Below are positions 41,896-50,304 of a stretch of DNA of 64,000 nt, in pieces; positions within the stretch are counted from its first letter, which is position 1; each line of letters starts with the position of its first letter. The notes beneath the pieces were generated by a model. The model made no database searches. It had not been told where the DNA came from and saw nothing but the letters and a program-made list of their open reading frames with translations. The DNA is from Pseudomonas mucoides (lineage in GTDB: Bacteria; Pseudomonadota; Gammaproteobacteria; Pseudomonadales; Pseudomonadaceae), in contig NZ_JACOPW010000002.1 in NCBI RefSeq assembly GCF_015461845.1, forward strand, positions 868,001 through 932,000, written 5' to 3'. A program made the translations under genes and the position numbers.

Positions 41896-42243
41896 ATGCT
41901 GACCCCTGCCGCCGTATTCAAATGCCTGTCCGACGAAACCCGTGCGCGGGCCACGTTGCTCATCACCCGCGAGGGTGAGCTGTGCGTGTGCGAACTGGTC
42001 TGCGCCCTGAACGACAGTCAACCGAAAATCTCCCGCCATCTGGCGCAGCTTCGCGCATGTGGCCTGTTGCTCGATCGACGTCAGGGTCAGTGGGTCTACT
42101 ACCGGCTCAATCCTGATTTGCCGGGTTGGGTGCGCACCATTCTAGAGACCACGCTAGCGGCCAACACCGCCTGGCTTGAGGAAAACAGCGCTCGACTCGA
42201 CGCGATGGGCGACCGCCCTCTCAACACCACCGCCTGCTGCTGA
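41896..42243 (+). CDS. arsR: Arsenical-resistance repressor ArsR
   Basis: A 115-aa ArsR/SmtB-family repressor. The metal-sensing helix '[34 protein letters not shown]' holds the As(III)-binding pair Cys30/Cys32 and the DNA-recognition helix. I place the start at the ATG at 41896; the upstream ATG at 41878 is inside the operator palindrome. A C-terminal CysCys ends the protein. It is the first gene of the arsRBCH operon. Confidence 0.93.
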   Translation: MLTPAAVFKCLSDETRARATLLITREGELCVCELVCALNDSQPKISRHLAQLRACGLLLDRRQGQWVYYRLNPDLPGWVRTILETTLAANTAWLEENSARLDAMGDRPLNTTACC

Positions 42244-42266
42244 CCCCATCGCCTGCCGAGTCTTTT

Positions 42267-43550
42267 ATGTTCATTGCATTCGCTATTTTTCTGGTCACCA
42301 TCGTATTGGTCATCTGGCAGCCCAAGGGACTGGGTGTCGGCTGGAGCGCCACTTTCGGGGCGGTTCTGGCATTAATCACGGGCGTCGTGACGCTGAACGA
42401 TATTCCACTGGTATGGGGCATTGTCTGGAACGCTACCGCCACGTTTGTGGCGGTCATCATCATTAGCCTGCTGCTCGACGAAGCCGGCTTTTTTCAGTGG
42501 GCCGCACTGCACGTGGCGCGCTGGGCCAAGGGTGATGGCCGACGCCTGTTCGCCTTCACGGTTTTGTTGGGGGCCGCTGTATCCGCGCTGTTTGCCAATG
42601 ACGGTGCGGCACTGATTTTGACCCCGATCGTGATTTCGATCTTGCTTGCCCTGCGCTTCTCCCCTGCGTCGACTCTGGCGTTTGTCATGGCGGCAGGCTT
42701 TATTGCCGACACTGCCAGCTTGCCGTTGGTGGTGTCGAACCTCGTCAACATCGTTTCAGCCGACTACTTCGGTCTGGGCTTCAGCGAGTACGCCTCCGTC
42801 ATGGTGCCGGTCAACTTCGTTGCCGTAGGCACTACGCTCACCGTGCTGTACTGGTTTTTCCGCCGTGACATACCCGAGCGCTACTCACTGGATGACCTGC
42901 AAGACCCGCGGCATGCCGTGCGGGATCCGCTGACCTTTCGCGTCGGCTGGATGGTTTTGGGTTTGTTGCTGATCGGGTTGTTTGCGCTGGAACCGCTGGG
43001 CATTCCAATCAGTGTCATTGCAGCAGCCTGCGCTGCGATGCTGTTCGCCGTTGCGGCGCGTGGGCATGTGATTTCAACCCGGCGTGTGCTGCGCGAAGCA
43101 CCCTGGCAGGTCGTGACGTTTTCGCTGGGCATGTACCTGGTGGTGTATGGGCTGAAGAACGCTGGCCTCACCGGCTATCTGACGACGGCCCTGAATCACC
43201 TGGCCGAATATGGTGTCTGGGGTGCCGCGCTGGGGACGGGCTTGCTCACCGCATTGCTGTCGTCCGCCATGAACAACATGCCGACGGTGTTGGTGGGCGC
43301 GCTGTCGATCCAGGCCAGCGAGGCCACCGGCGTCGTACGTGAAGCGATGATCTACGCCAATGTCATCGGCTCGGACCTGGGGCCCAAAATCACCCCCATC
43401 GGTAGCCTCGCAACCTTGCTCTGGCTGCACGTCCTGGAGCGCAAGGGCATTCGTATTACGTGGGGATACTACTTCAAGGTGGGCGTCATTCTGACGCTGC
43501 CGATTCTGTTCATTACCTTGTCTGCCCTGGCCTTACGCCTGAGCGTTTAG
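42267..43550 (+). CDS. arsB: Arsenite efflux transporter ArsB
   Basis: A 427-aa inner-membrane arsenite/antimonite:H+ antiporter with about twelve helices. ArsB-type stretches are '[27 protein letters not shown]', '[15 protein letters not shown]', '[25 protein letters not shown]' and '[17 protein letters not shown]'. It follows arsR by 23 bp. It works without an ArsA ATPase, since none is encoded here. Confidence 0.95.
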   Translation: MFIAFAIFLVTIVLVIWQPKGLGVGWSATFGAVLALITGVVTLNDIPLVWGIVWNATATFVAVIIISLLLDEAGFFQWAALHVARWAKGDGRRLFAFTVLLGAAVSALFANDGAALILTPIVISILLALRFSPASTLAFVMAAGFIADTASLPLVVSNLVNIVSADYFGLGFSEYASVMVPVNFVAVGTTLTVLYWFFRRDIPERYSLDDLQDPRHAVRDPLTFRVGWMVLGLLLIGLFALEPLGIPISVIAAACAAMLFAVAARGHVISTRRVLREAPWQVVTFSLGMYLVVYGLKNAGLTGYLTTALNHLAEYGVWGAALGTGLLTALLSSAMNNMPTVLVGALSIQASEATGVVREAMIYANVIGSDLGPKITPIGSLATLLWLHVLERKGIRITWGYYFKVGVILTLPILFITLSALALRLSV

Positions 43551-43579
43551 CACCTGAGCGTCTTCAAAGAGGAATCACC

Positions 43580-44050
43580 ATGCGCGTCCTGTTTATGTGT
43601 ACCGCCAATAGTTGCCGCAGCATCCTGTCCGAAGCGATGTTCAATCATCTGGCGCCGGACGGTTTCGAGGCTGTCAGCGCCGGCAGCTTCCCCAAAGGAC
43701 AAGTGCTGCCGCGCAGCCTGACCACGTTGCAAGAGGCCGGAATATCGATCGACGGGTTGAGCAGCAAAGGCAACGACGCCTTCGAGGCCAACCCGCCGGA
43801 CATTGTGATCACCGTCTGCGACAAGGCTGCCGGAGAGACGTGCCCGGTGTACTTCGGTCCGGCGTTGAAAGCCCATTGGGGGTTGGAGGATCCCTCCGAG
43901 GTGAAGGGCGATGAGGCGGCCGTCTCCGCAGCCTTCCACTCGACCCTGGCGCGTATCGAAACGCGCTGCCGGGCCTTCCTCTCCCTGCCCTTCGCCGAGC
44001 TTGATCGCGATGCATTGAAGCGCGAACTCGACCGCATCAGCACCCTGTAA
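43580..44050 (+). CDS. arsC: Arsenate reductase (thioredoxin-coupled, LMW phosphatase fold)
   Basis: A 156-aa arsenate reductase that converts As(V) to As(III) for export by ArsB. It has the P-loop Cys7-X5-Arg13 ('CTANSCRS'), the low-molecular-weight phosphatase signature. Cys80 and Cys88 ('[14 protein letters not shown]') match the cysteine pair that forms the disulphide relay in the thioredoxin-coupled class. The ATG at 43580 has GAGGAA eight bases upstream; the open frame upstream is the end of arsB in another frame. Confidence 0.93.
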   Translation: MRVLFMCTANSCRSILSEAMFNHLAPDGFEAVSAGSFPKGQVLPRSLTTLQEAGISIDGLSSKGNDAFEANPPDIVITVCDKAAGETCPVYFGPALKAHWGLEDPSEVKGDEAAVSAAFHSTLARIETRCRAFLSLPFAELDRDALKRELDRISTL

Positions 44051-44061
44051 CCGGAGCCCCC

Positions 44062-44757
44062 ATGAGCCACCCTCTGCCTAATCTCGATGCGTCTTTGATT
44101 GAGCCCATCGCCAACGATCACGACGGCCAGCACAAGCCACGAATCCTGTTGCTGTACGGGTCGACCCGCGCACGGTCGTTCAGTCGGCTGCTGGTCGAAG
44201 AAGCCGCCCGCCTGCTCGAACACTTCGGTGCAGAGACACGCATCTTCAATCCCTCGGGACTGCCACTGCCGGACGATGCGCCGAACGATCACCCGAAAGT
44301 CCAGGAGCTGCTTGAGCTGATGCAGTGGTCTGAAGGACAGGTCTGGTGTTCACCCGAGCGCCACGGTTCCATGTCGGCCGTGTTCAAGGCACAGATTGAC
44401 TGGGTGCCGCTGGCATTGGGCGCCGTGCGCCCGACCCAGGGAAAAACGCTGGCGGTGATGCAGGTCTGCGGTGGCTCCCAATCGTTTAACGTGGTCAACC
44501 AGTTGCGCGTGCTGGGGCGTTGGATGCGCATGTTCACGATCCCCAACCAGTCTTCCGTGCCGAAAGCCTTTCTGGAATTTGACGAAGGGAATCGCATGAA
44601 ACCCTCCGCGCTGTACGACCGGGTCGTCGACGTCATGGAAGAGCTGGTGAAGTTCACGTTGCTGCTACGGGATCGCCCGGATCTGGTTGACCGTTATTCG
44701 GAGCGCAAGGAGACGGCGCAGGAGTTGAGTCAGCGGGTGAATCAGCGGTCGATTTGA
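44062..44757 (+). CDS. arsH: ArsH NADPH-dependent FMN reductase
   Basis: A 231-aa flavoprotein with '[26 protein letters not shown]' (FMN-phosphate loop), '[18 protein letters not shown]' and '[36 protein letters not shown]', the ArsH signature. ArsH oxidises trivalent organoarsenicals and reduces quinones, protecting against arsenic. It follows arsC by 11 bp and ends the operon. Confidence 0.94.
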   Translation: MSHPLPNLDASLIEPIANDHDGQHKPRILLLYGSTRARSFSRLLVEEAARLLEHFGAETRIFNPSGLPLPDDAPNDHPKVQELLELMQWSEGQVWCSPERHGSMSAVFKAQIDWVPLALGAVRPTQGKTLAVMQVCGGSQSFNVVNQLRVLGRWMRMFTIPNQSSVPKAFLEFDEGNRMKPSALYDRVVDVMEELVKFTLLLRDRPDLVDRYSERKETAQELSQRVNQRSI

Positions 44758-45136
44758 AAGCCTGAATCGTTCATCAAGCCCTTGGTTTTTATCAAGATGC
44801 TGGTGACAAACACTGCACGACTCAAACAAGACGCGTATTTTGGCGCCCTCTTAATGGGGCGCACCCTGAATGGCTTGCGCCCACATAGTCTTCGGGGTTG
44901 AGTTGTTTATTGCCACATATTCTATGTGTTGTTGAAGTGCTTGTTAGCGCATGGTCTATGGTTGTTCCAGTCAGCGCGCAGGTCGCTGAAACCCATTCAC
45001 AATCTTGTCACTCGCTAAGCCTTTGCCTAGCGTGCGGCCTAACTCATTTATTCAAGTGGTGCCTTCGCCTCGCTTGTATAAAGTGTTAGCACTCTGGCGC
45101 CACGAACTTTTAACAGAACCCAATCTGGAGATTTGT
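44758..45136. other. 379-bp AT-richer spacer after the ars operon
   Basis: A small hairpin GCGCCC/GGGCGC (44843-44848 with 44857-44862) lacks a T-run and may weakly terminate the ars transcript. The rest is AT-richer and carries no convincing frame until the ATG at 45137. The change of composition here marks the left edge of the orphan/toxin-antitoxin segment. Confidence 0.4.
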
Positions 45137-45532
45137 ATGCCTGGAGATTTCCCTGACAAAAATGGATGCACTCTAATAGTGGTCGATAAAAAAGACTTCA
45201 ATCGCATTGTACTGAGTGCAACCGCCGCGACCTTTCATTGGCGCAGCGTCCCGGAGTATCGAGCCCCGGCCCAGGTCCACCTCGCCGACCTGGTTGAAAA
45301 GCTTCAATTGACAGCGGTTGATGGCTCAAGTCCAAGCCACGGCACAATGCATCTTGACGAAGAAGACGCCTCAACACCTGAATTGCACATGCATGTTGTA
45401 GGAGACATCGACGATCAAATTTTTAAAGAAAAAATACTTTCCGTGATTGAAAGCCTGGCCGCCCAGGATCATTTAACCGAAGACGAACTGGCCTACATCA
45501 AGCGCGGCATAAAGGCACACAACGAATGGTAG
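45137..45532 (+). CDS. Hypothetical protein
   Basis: A 131-aa soluble acidic protein, starting at an ATG with GGAG seven bases upstream; the frame is open upstream to 45005 without a leader. It begins with a beta-rich part ('CTLIVVDKKDFNRIVLSATAATFHW') and ends with a helical, charged tail ('IFKEKILSVIESLAAQDHLTEDELAYIKRGIKAHNEW'). A His-rich stretch (...ELHMHVVGD) lies in the middle. I do not recognise it. The base composition is lower in G+C than the ars operon, and the gene may be horizontally acquired. Confidence 0.55.
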   Translation: MPGDFPDKNGCTLIVVDKKDFNRIVLSATAATFHWRSVPEYRAPAQVHLADLVEKLQLTAVDGSSPSHGTMHLDEEDASTPELHMHVVGDIDDQIFKEKILSVIESLAAQDHLTEDELAYIKRGIKAHNEW

Positions 45533-45685
45533 CTAATGCTTATATAGCCGCACAATAAGACCCTTCTCACATCGCGAACAATCCAATCAAAAGGAGGTGA
45601 TTAGCGCACGACAAACAAACACTTTACGGCCACTCGATATATCAACGAATCCGCATGAAAATAATTTTTCTATGGAGATAACGTC

Positions 45686-46441
45686 ATGGCTGCAATAACG
45701 AAAGCATTGTTGGGTCAGGATTTGTCAGAAGAAATGAAAAATGAGTGTTCAGCGCATCTTGATACGCTGATGGCGCTGGGTCTGGCGAAATCCCAGTACT
45801 ACGCGCAACTGATCAATACAGCGCTGTTGGGTGCAGGTCAGGGAACGGATAAAACATTCCCCATCTCAACCATTCAATCCTTCACCTATCAGACAAAAGC
45901 CTACACATCAGATAATGCCAAAAACATCACCAATGTCGTCAACGACTCCGTGAAAGGCTTCGTTGCGGGAGACAACGTATCCGCCGTGGGTACGATCGTC
46001 TCGGGCTTTGTCGACATGCTGTTTGGCTCATCGCAAGGTTCGGAAAGCGAGGTCAGAAGGTATTGCGCGATTCTTGAGGGCGCGTCGATGATTCGCCTTG
46101 ATTTTGCGGGTTGGTCGCGCTCGGTCACCTCCACATCGTTGAAAAGTAAATGCGACCAGGTCAGTGCATTTGTGCTCTATCGATCGATCGTGAATATGAA
46201 AGAGGTGTCGCTGAATGATTTCATCGCCGTGTATCAAATCACGGCGAAGATAGAGAACCCGACGCTGGACACCGCTGGCATCGTGAAAAAATGCCAGGAG
46301 TTGTACCTGTTGTTCAACCCGGAAAAGCGCAATGACGGCTTGCTCAGAGCCGCCCACACACCTCTCGAAGGGGTGAATTTTCAACCAACGACAGGCCACC
46401 AATCGTTGGACGTCTTCAATAAGCACCTCACAACGCTGTAA
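45686..46441 (+). CDS. Hypothetical 251-aa protein with a glycine-rich hydrophobic core
   Basis: A helical, mostly hydrophilic protein without a signal peptide. Its odd feature is a central stretch of about residues 83-118 ('DSVKGFVAGDNVSAVGTIV', 'SGFVDMLFGSSQGS'), weakly hydrophobic and glycine-rich like a membrane-inserting hairpin. Four Cys residues lie at 21, 127, 156 and 203. GGAG eight bases upstream supports the ATG at 45686. I wondered about the Evf-type (Erwinia virulence factor) family, which has an acylated Cys, but cannot verify any similarity. It sits alone before a toxin-antitoxin pair. Confidence 0.55.
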   Translation: MAAITKALLGQDLSEEMKNECSAHLDTLMALGLAKSQYYAQLINTALLGAGQGTDKTFPISTIQSFTYQTKAYTSDNAKNITNVVNDSVKGFVAGDNVSAVGTIVSGFVDMLFGSSQGSESEVRRYCAILEGASMIRLDFAGWSRSVTSTSLKSKCDQVSAFVLYRSIVNMKEVSLNDFIAVYQITAKIENPTLDTAGIVKKCQELYLLFNPEKRNDGLLRAAHTPLEGVNFQPTTGHQSLDVFNKHLTTL

Positions 46442-46608
46442 CACTCACCGCTGACGGCAGGCACGTCACAGGATTCAAAAGCGCCGCTTTGTTGTGGTTT
46501 TGGCTCCTGCCGTTTGAGTGCCTGCCTGACCCGCTACGGTTAGAAGGGGATAAAGCCGAACGAACCGAAGTCGGCATCGCAAATCAACTAACCACTGGTC
46601 GACGCCCT

Positions 46609-46627
46609 ATTGATCTGCAGATTCAAT
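46609..46627. promoter_or_regulatory. Candidate operator of the toxin-antitoxin operon
   Basis: ATTGATCTGCAGATTCAAT has a perfect 8-bp core palindrome (TCTGCAGA) with arms that match with a one-base offset. It lies about 40 bp before the antitoxin start. Antitoxins of this class usually repress their own promoters, so this is a reasonable candidate site. Confidence 0.35.
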
Positions 46628-46668
46628 CTATATAGTTTTGAGTCTATGGATCAATTGAGGCTTAGCAC

Positions 46669-47073
46669 ATGGCAGTCCCCCTTCAGGAACCAGCATTCAC
46701 CAAGAGCCAGTGCGTCACGGGCTTGCGGGCAGCCGTGGGCATTCTCGAAAAATGGTCTGCGTCCAGCGAGCAGGCCTGTCGCATCCTGCGTATTTCCCGC
46801 AGCACCTACACCCGCGCCCGGCAGCAAGACCCCGAATGGGCGGTGGCGCTGGACGCTGACCAGATGCAGCGCATCAGCTTTGTCCTCAACATCCACGCAA
46901 CCTTGCGCCTGGTTTTCGACAACCCGGAAAACGTCTACGGCTTTGTATCGATGGCCAACGACAACGAGTTTTTCAACGGGCGTACCCCGCTCGAGATCAT
47001 GGCCCAGGGCGATATGATTTCGCTGTATGAAACCTTTCGGCGCATTGACGTACTGCGGGGCGCGCAATGGTGA
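46669..47073 (+). CDS. Xre/MbcA/ParS-type antitoxin (DUF2384)
   Basis: A 134-aa protein in two parts: a helix-turn-helix-like N-terminus ('GLRAAVGILEKWSASSEQACRILRISRSTYTRARQ') and a C-terminal toxin-binding DUF2384 part ('RISFVLNIHATLRLVFDNPENVYGFVSMANDNEFFNGRTPLEIMAQGDMISLYETFRRID'). This is the architecture of antitoxins paired with RES toxins. Its stop codon overlaps the toxin start by seven bases, so the two are translationally coupled. Confidence 0.92.
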   Translation: MAVPLQEPAFTKSQCVTGLRAAVGILEKWSASSEQACRILRISRSTYTRARQQDPEWAVALDADQMQRISFVLNIHATLRLVFDNPENVYGFVSMANDNEFFNGRTPLEIMAQGDMISLYETFRRIDVLRGAQW

Positions 47074-47759
47074 AGGTGAGCGAACTGGCGGAATGTGCCG
47101 GTGAGCGGTTAAAAGCCTACCGACTGGTCAATTCGAAGTACCCACCCATCGCGCTGTTTGATGACGTGGCCGACGCGGACGAATTTGACGTGCTGTATCA
47201 GATACAGGCACTGACCAATCCCCGGCTGCACAATGAAGTCGGTCGTCTTGAGTTGATTGCACGGGATCAGATCCCGTTCGGCATTCCTGGCTGCTCTTAC
47301 GCGATTGCGCCGTTTACCCACGTTAACCCGGCGGGTTCGCGGTTCAGCGATGGCAGCTTTGGGGTGTTGTACCTGGCGGATACCATGGAAACGGCGCTGG
47401 CTGAAGTGCGGCATCACCAGAGTCTGTATTGGTCGAATGTCCGCAACCTGAACTATGAGCGCTTTGTGTTCCGCGGGCTGTCCTGTTCTTTTGTCGACGC
47501 GGCGATGAAAGACGCGACGTCCATTGCGCTGACGGACCCGATCTACGCGCCCGACGATTACACCCATTCCCGTCAACTGGGCAGCTTGATCAAAAAAGCG
47601 CGATGCCCCGGTATTCGTTACCACTCGGTGCGTCTGCCAGGCAGTGACTGCTGGGCGCTGATGACGCCGCGACCGGTCGCATCGATTGTTCAGACGGCTC
47701 ATTACGAGATGGTCTGGAATGGGCAAATCACCAGTGTCAGCAAGATCAGTGAAGCGTGA
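47067..47759 (+). CDS. RES-domain toxin (NAD+-degrading type)
   Basis: A 230-aa RES-family toxin. RES toxins resemble ADP-ribosyltransferases and deplete NAD+. The family's conserved Arg, Tyr and Glu are visible as Arg19 ('AYRLV'), Tyr102 ('GVLYLA') and Glu113 ('ALAEVRHH'), with 'GSRFSDG' between, as expected for the R-S-F/D-G element. It is coupled to the antitoxin upstream. Key residues are intact, so it is probably active. No mobile element is seen around the pair. Confidence 0.92.
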   Translation: MVKVSELAECAGERLKAYRLVNSKYPPIALFDDVADADEFDVLYQIQALTNPRLHNEVGRLELIARDQIPFGIPGCSYAIAPFTHVNPAGSRFSDGSFGVLYLADTMETALAEVRHHQSLYWSNVRNLNYERFVFRGLSCSFVDAAMKDATSIALTDPIYAPDDYTHSRQLGSLIKKARCPGIRYHSVRLPGSDCWALMTPRPVASIVQTAHYEMVWNGQITSVSKISEA

Positions 47760-47783
47760 AGGCCTCTAAAACGGGGGCAGATG

Positions 47784-47894
47784 CATCCATTACCGGCATC
47801 GATAGTCACCATTGACCCAATGAAGTTCTCTTAAAAAATCCTCGGCGTAACATCCGCTCCATACCAACCCATAAACACCCCGGAGCACACCATC
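47784..47894 (+). repeat. Duplicated 111-bp upstream block, copy 1
   Basis: This block begins CATCCATTACCGGCATCGAT and runs up to the start codon of the first repeat-peptide gene. It is matched base for base in length (111 bp) and very closely in sequence by 49717-49827 before the second gene. It contains a shared TTAAAAAATCC segment, the CCCCGGAG ribosome-binding site and probably the promoter. Confidence 0.8.
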
Positions 47895-48335
47895 ATGAAA
47901 CGCCAAACTATCCTCGCTATCGCTTTCTCGGTCTTTGCAGTTAACGCTTTTGCCGCAACCTCTGCTCAACCTGTGGTCGCTGAAGGCGGCTCGGATCGCC
48001 TGATTGAAAGCCGAGTGGCTGAAGGGGGTTCGGATCGCTTGATCGAGAATCGTGTGGCTGCTGATGGTTCGGACCATCTGATGGAAAACCGCGTAGCCGC
48101 TGATGGTTCGGATCGTCTGATCGAAAACCGCGTAGCCGCTGATGGTTCGGATCGTCTGATCGAAAACCGCGTAGCCGCTGATGGTTCGGATCGTCTGATC
48201 GAAAACCGCGTAGCCGCTGATGGCTCCGACCATCTGATGGAAAACCGCGTAGCCGCTGATGGTTCCGATCGCCTGATGCAGAACCGCGTTGCCGAAGGTG
48301 GTTCCGACCGTCTGATCGAAAGCCGCGCTGCATAA
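47895..48335 (+). CDS. Secreted protein of nine tandem 13-residue repeats
   Basis: A 146-aa protein. Residues 1-20 are a signal peptide ('ILAIAFSVFAVNAFA'). From residue 28 the sequence is nine uninterrupted 13-residue units, consensus VAADGSDRLIENR, with variants VAEGGSDRLIESR at the ends, and a final AlaAla. Three internal units are nearly identical at the DNA level (39 bp each), so the array expanded recently or is homogenised. Each unit ends in Arg, which would allow cleavage into equal peptides, though this is speculative. I know no function. A paralogue with six units lies at 49828-50151. Confidence 0.85.
   Translation: MKRQTILAIAFSVFAVNAFAATSAQPVVAEGGSDRLIESRVAEGGSDRLIENRVAADGSDHLMENRVAADGSDRLIENRVAADGSDRLIENRVAADGSDRLIENRVAADGSDHLMENRVAADGSDRLMQNRVAEGGSDRLIESRAA
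47976..48329 (+). repeat. Nine 39-bp coding tandem repeats
   Basis: The units encode VA(A/E)(D/G)GSD(R/H)L(I/M)(E/Q)(N/S)R. Internal units 4-6 are almost base-identical, while the first and last are more diverged, which is the usual sign of unequal crossing-over within an array. Because 39 is divisible by three, long frames are also open on the other strand; those are artefacts. Confidence 0.9.
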
Positions 48336-48365
48336 ATGCAGGGCTTTACCGCAGTACTCAATGAA

Positions 48366-48393
48366 AAGCCCGGCCTTATCAGCCGGGCTTTTT
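48366..48393 (+). terminator. Terminator of repeat-peptide gene 1
   Basis: AAGCCCGGC (48366-48374) and GCCGGGCTT (48382-48390), followed by TTT. Almost the same hairpin ends the second gene (50181-50209) and the relic (50969-50997). Confidence 0.85.
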
Positions 48394-48474
48394 CGTGAGC
48401 TATTTTTAGTGCACTCGCTACGCGGGCGTTGTACATCTATCGCTGATAACCATTAGGTCAACTCGGCACGCCGC

Positions 48475-49233
48475 ATGAACCACACTGAAACGCTCGCCAA
48501 AATCCTGCTCGGCCCCTTGCTGCTCATGCAGGGCATTTACACCCGGAAGGTAACGCCCAGGCTGCCGGAAGCCGAGGGCGCACGCCAAGGCATGGCCGGC
48601 AGCGGCATAGCCCTGCGGTTGTTGATTGTGGGCGACAGCGCCGCCGCTGGCGTTGGGGTGTCGACTCAAGACGAAGCGCTCAGCGGCCAATTGGTCAGCC
48701 AGTTGGCCAATGATTACCACGTGTCCTGGACACTCTGGGCCAGGTCCGGGCTTGATTCGCAAGCGCTGCTGGGGTTGCTCGAAGACAGCGTTCCAGAGGC
48801 CTTCGATGTGGCGCTGGTGTCTATCGGCGTCAACGATGTCACCAGCACATTGGCGGCTGACGAGTGGGTCGCCCGACAACATCGATTGATTGGCTTGCTG
48901 CGCGAGAGGTACGCGGTAAAGCAGATCGTGCTGTCCCCGCTGCCACCCATGCACCTGTTTCCCGCGCTGCCGCAACCGCTGCGTTGGTACCTGGGACTTA
49001 GGGCTAGCGCTTTCAACACGTGCCTTGCCGAACTGGCTGAGCGTATTGATCACTGCACGCTGCTGGCGACCCGGTTGGCCCCCATAAATGGCTCGATGGC
49101 ACGGGATGGCTTCCATCCGGGTCCTGCGATATACAGTCAGTGGGCGGACGATGCAGCGGCGGTCATCGGCCAACGTTTTCGCCAAAACACGCGCCTCGAC
49201 ATTGCACAACCCACAATAAAAATACAGGAGTAG
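48475..49233 (+). CDS. SGNH/GDSL hydrolase
   Basis: A 252-aa esterase/lipase-like protein with the SGNH blocks: 'IVGDSAAAGVG' with nucleophile Ser55, 'VALVSIGVNDVTS' with Asn120, and 'DGFHPGPAIYSQWAD' with Asp211 and His214. A short hydrophobic N-terminal segment ('LLGPLLLMQGIYT') may be an uncleaved anchor. The ATG at 48475 is the first in frame. It is followed after three bases by the NTF2-like gene, so they probably form an operon. It lies between the two repeat-peptide genes. Confidence 0.88.
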   Translation: MNHTETLAKILLGPLLLMQGIYTRKVTPRLPEAEGARQGMAGSGIALRLLIVGDSAAAGVGVSTQDEALSGQLVSQLANDYHVSWTLWARSGLDSQALLGLLEDSVPEAFDVALVSIGVNDVTSTLAADEWVARQHRLIGLLRERYAVKQIVLSPLPPMHLFPALPQPLRWYLGLRASAFNTCLAELAERIDHCTLLATRLAPINGSMARDGFHPGPAIYSQWADDAAAVIGQRFRQNTRLDIAQPTIKIQE

Positions 49234-49236
49234 AAA

Positions 49237-49665
49237 ATGTCTGAACTGAACCTGCACCCCAACGCCGCGGCCTCCTTGCAGCAATGGCACGAGATGATCC
49301 GCACGGCGGACTTGAGCGCCCTGCCCGGTTTGCTCGACCCGCACGCCGTGTTCCGCTCGCCGATGGCGCACACGCCTTATCCGGGCGCGGCCGTGGTGTC
49401 GATGATTCTCAACACTGTCGTCAAAGTCTTCGAGGACTTCGCCTACCACCGCGAACTGGCGACAGCAGACGGCTTGAACGTGGTTCTGGAATTCAGCGCC
49501 AATGTCGGTGGGAAACAGTTGAAGGGCATCGACATGATCCGCTTCAACGAAGCCGGGAAAATCGTCGAGTTTGAGGTGATGGTCCGTCCGTTGAGCGGCT
49601 TGCAAGCCTTGGGCGAGCAAATGGGACAACGCCTTGGGGCTTATCTGGCGGCCAGTAAAGCCTGA
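49237..49665 (+). CDS. NTF2-like/SnoaL-type protein
   Basis: A 142-aa protein with the cone-shaped NTF2 fold pattern 'WHEMIRTADLSALPGLLDPHAVFRSPMAHTPYPGAAVVSMILNTVVKVFEDFAYHREL', ending in 'KGIDMIRFNEAGKIVEFEVMVRPLSGLQAL'. Members are diverse; some are isomerases or hydrolases, others have no enzyme activity. AGGAG lies six bases upstream of the ATG. It is coupled to the SGNH hydrolase gene, so the two may act on the same small molecule. Confidence 0.85.
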   Translation: MSELNLHPNAAASLQQWHEMIRTADLSALPGLLDPHAVFRSPMAHTPYPGAAVVSMILNTVVKVFEDFAYHRELATADGLNVVLEFSANVGGKQLKGIDMIRFNEAGKIVEFEVMVRPLSGLQALGEQMGQRLGAYLAASKA

Positions 49666-49716
49666 TTCCAAACGCCTGAAACTCACGTCCCGCGCGGTGA
49701 TATCACCGCGCGCGAT

Positions 49717-49827
49717 CATCCATTGCCGACATCGATAGTCACCATCAACTCAATGAAGTTCTCATAAAAAATCCGCGGCGTAACATCAGCTCCATACCAA
49801 CCCATAAGCACCCCGGAGCACACCATC
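49717..49827 (+). repeat. Duplicated 111-bp upstream block, copy 2
   Basis: The second copy of the block at 47784-47894, differing at roughly one base in ten. It carries the promoter region and the CCCCGGAG ribosome-binding site for the second repeat-peptide gene. Its left edge (CATCCATT) is where similarity with copy 1 begins, so it marks the end of the duplicated module. Confidence 0.8.
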
Positions 49828-50151
49828 ATGAAACGCCAAACCCTTCTCGCTATCGCTTTCTCGGTTTTCGCAGTGAACGCTTTTGCCGCGACTTCGGCTC
49901 AACCTGTAGTCGCTGAAGGCGGCTCGGATCGCCTGATTGAAAGCCGTGTGGCTGAAGGGGGTTCGGATCGTCTGATCGAAAAACGCGTCGCTGAAGGTGG
50001 CTCTGATCGTCTGATCGAAAAACGCGTCGCTGAAGGTGGCTCGGATCGTCTGATCGAAAACCGTGTAGCCGCTGATGGCTCCGACCGCCTGATGCAGAAC
50101 CGCGTCGCCGAAGGTGGCTCCGACCGCCTGATCAAGTATCGCGCTGCATGA
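49828..50151 (+). CDS. Secreted protein of six tandem 13-residue repeats
   Basis: A 107-aa paralogue of the protein at 47895-48335. The 27-residue N-terminal part differs at one position only, then six 13-residue units follow (VAEGGSDRLIESR, two VAEGGSDRLIEKR, VAEGGSDRLIENR, VAADGSDRLMQNR, VAEGGSDRLIKYR) and AlaAla. EGG rather than ADG predominates here, so the arrays were partly re-made after duplication. The signal peptide predicts export. Its promoter block and terminator are also duplicated, so both copies are probably expressed alike. Confidence 0.85.
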   Translation: MKRQTLLAIAFSVFAVNAFAATSAQPVVAEGGSDRLIESRVAEGGSDRLIEKRVAEGGSDRLIEKRVAEGGSDRLIENRVAADGSDRLMQNRVAEGGSDRLIKYRAA

Positions 50152-50180
50152 ATGAATAGCCTTCCCGCAGCATTCGACAA

Positions 50181-50209
50181 AAAGCCCGGCCTGACCCGCC
50201 GGGCTTTTT
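50181..50209 (+). terminator. Terminator of repeat-peptide gene 2
   Basis: AAAGCCCGGC (50181-50190) pairs with GCCGGGCTTT (50198-50207), followed by further T. It is homologous to the terminator at 48366-48393. Confidence 0.85.
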
Positions 50210-50304
50210 CATGCACAAAATAAATCAGCCCCCACTTAAAGCCGCTGCCGCACCTGTGGTACATAAGACCTGATTGTGAATTCTGCGCTCAATGAGGTTT
50301 GCCC

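Noticed and set aside
44843-44862. Intrinsic terminator of the ars operon
   Set aside because: The stem is only six base pairs and is not followed by T residues, so it was not listed as a terminator.
47976-48329. Possible CRISPR-like array
   Set aside because: The 39-bp units are directly adjacent without spacers and encode a regular peptide; no cas genes are near.
47941-48436. Minus-strand frames across the 39-bp repeats, giving repeat proteins of 130-156 aa
   Set aside because: Since 39 is divisible by three, any frame remains open through the array. The plus-strand frame has the signal peptide, ribosome-binding site and terminator.
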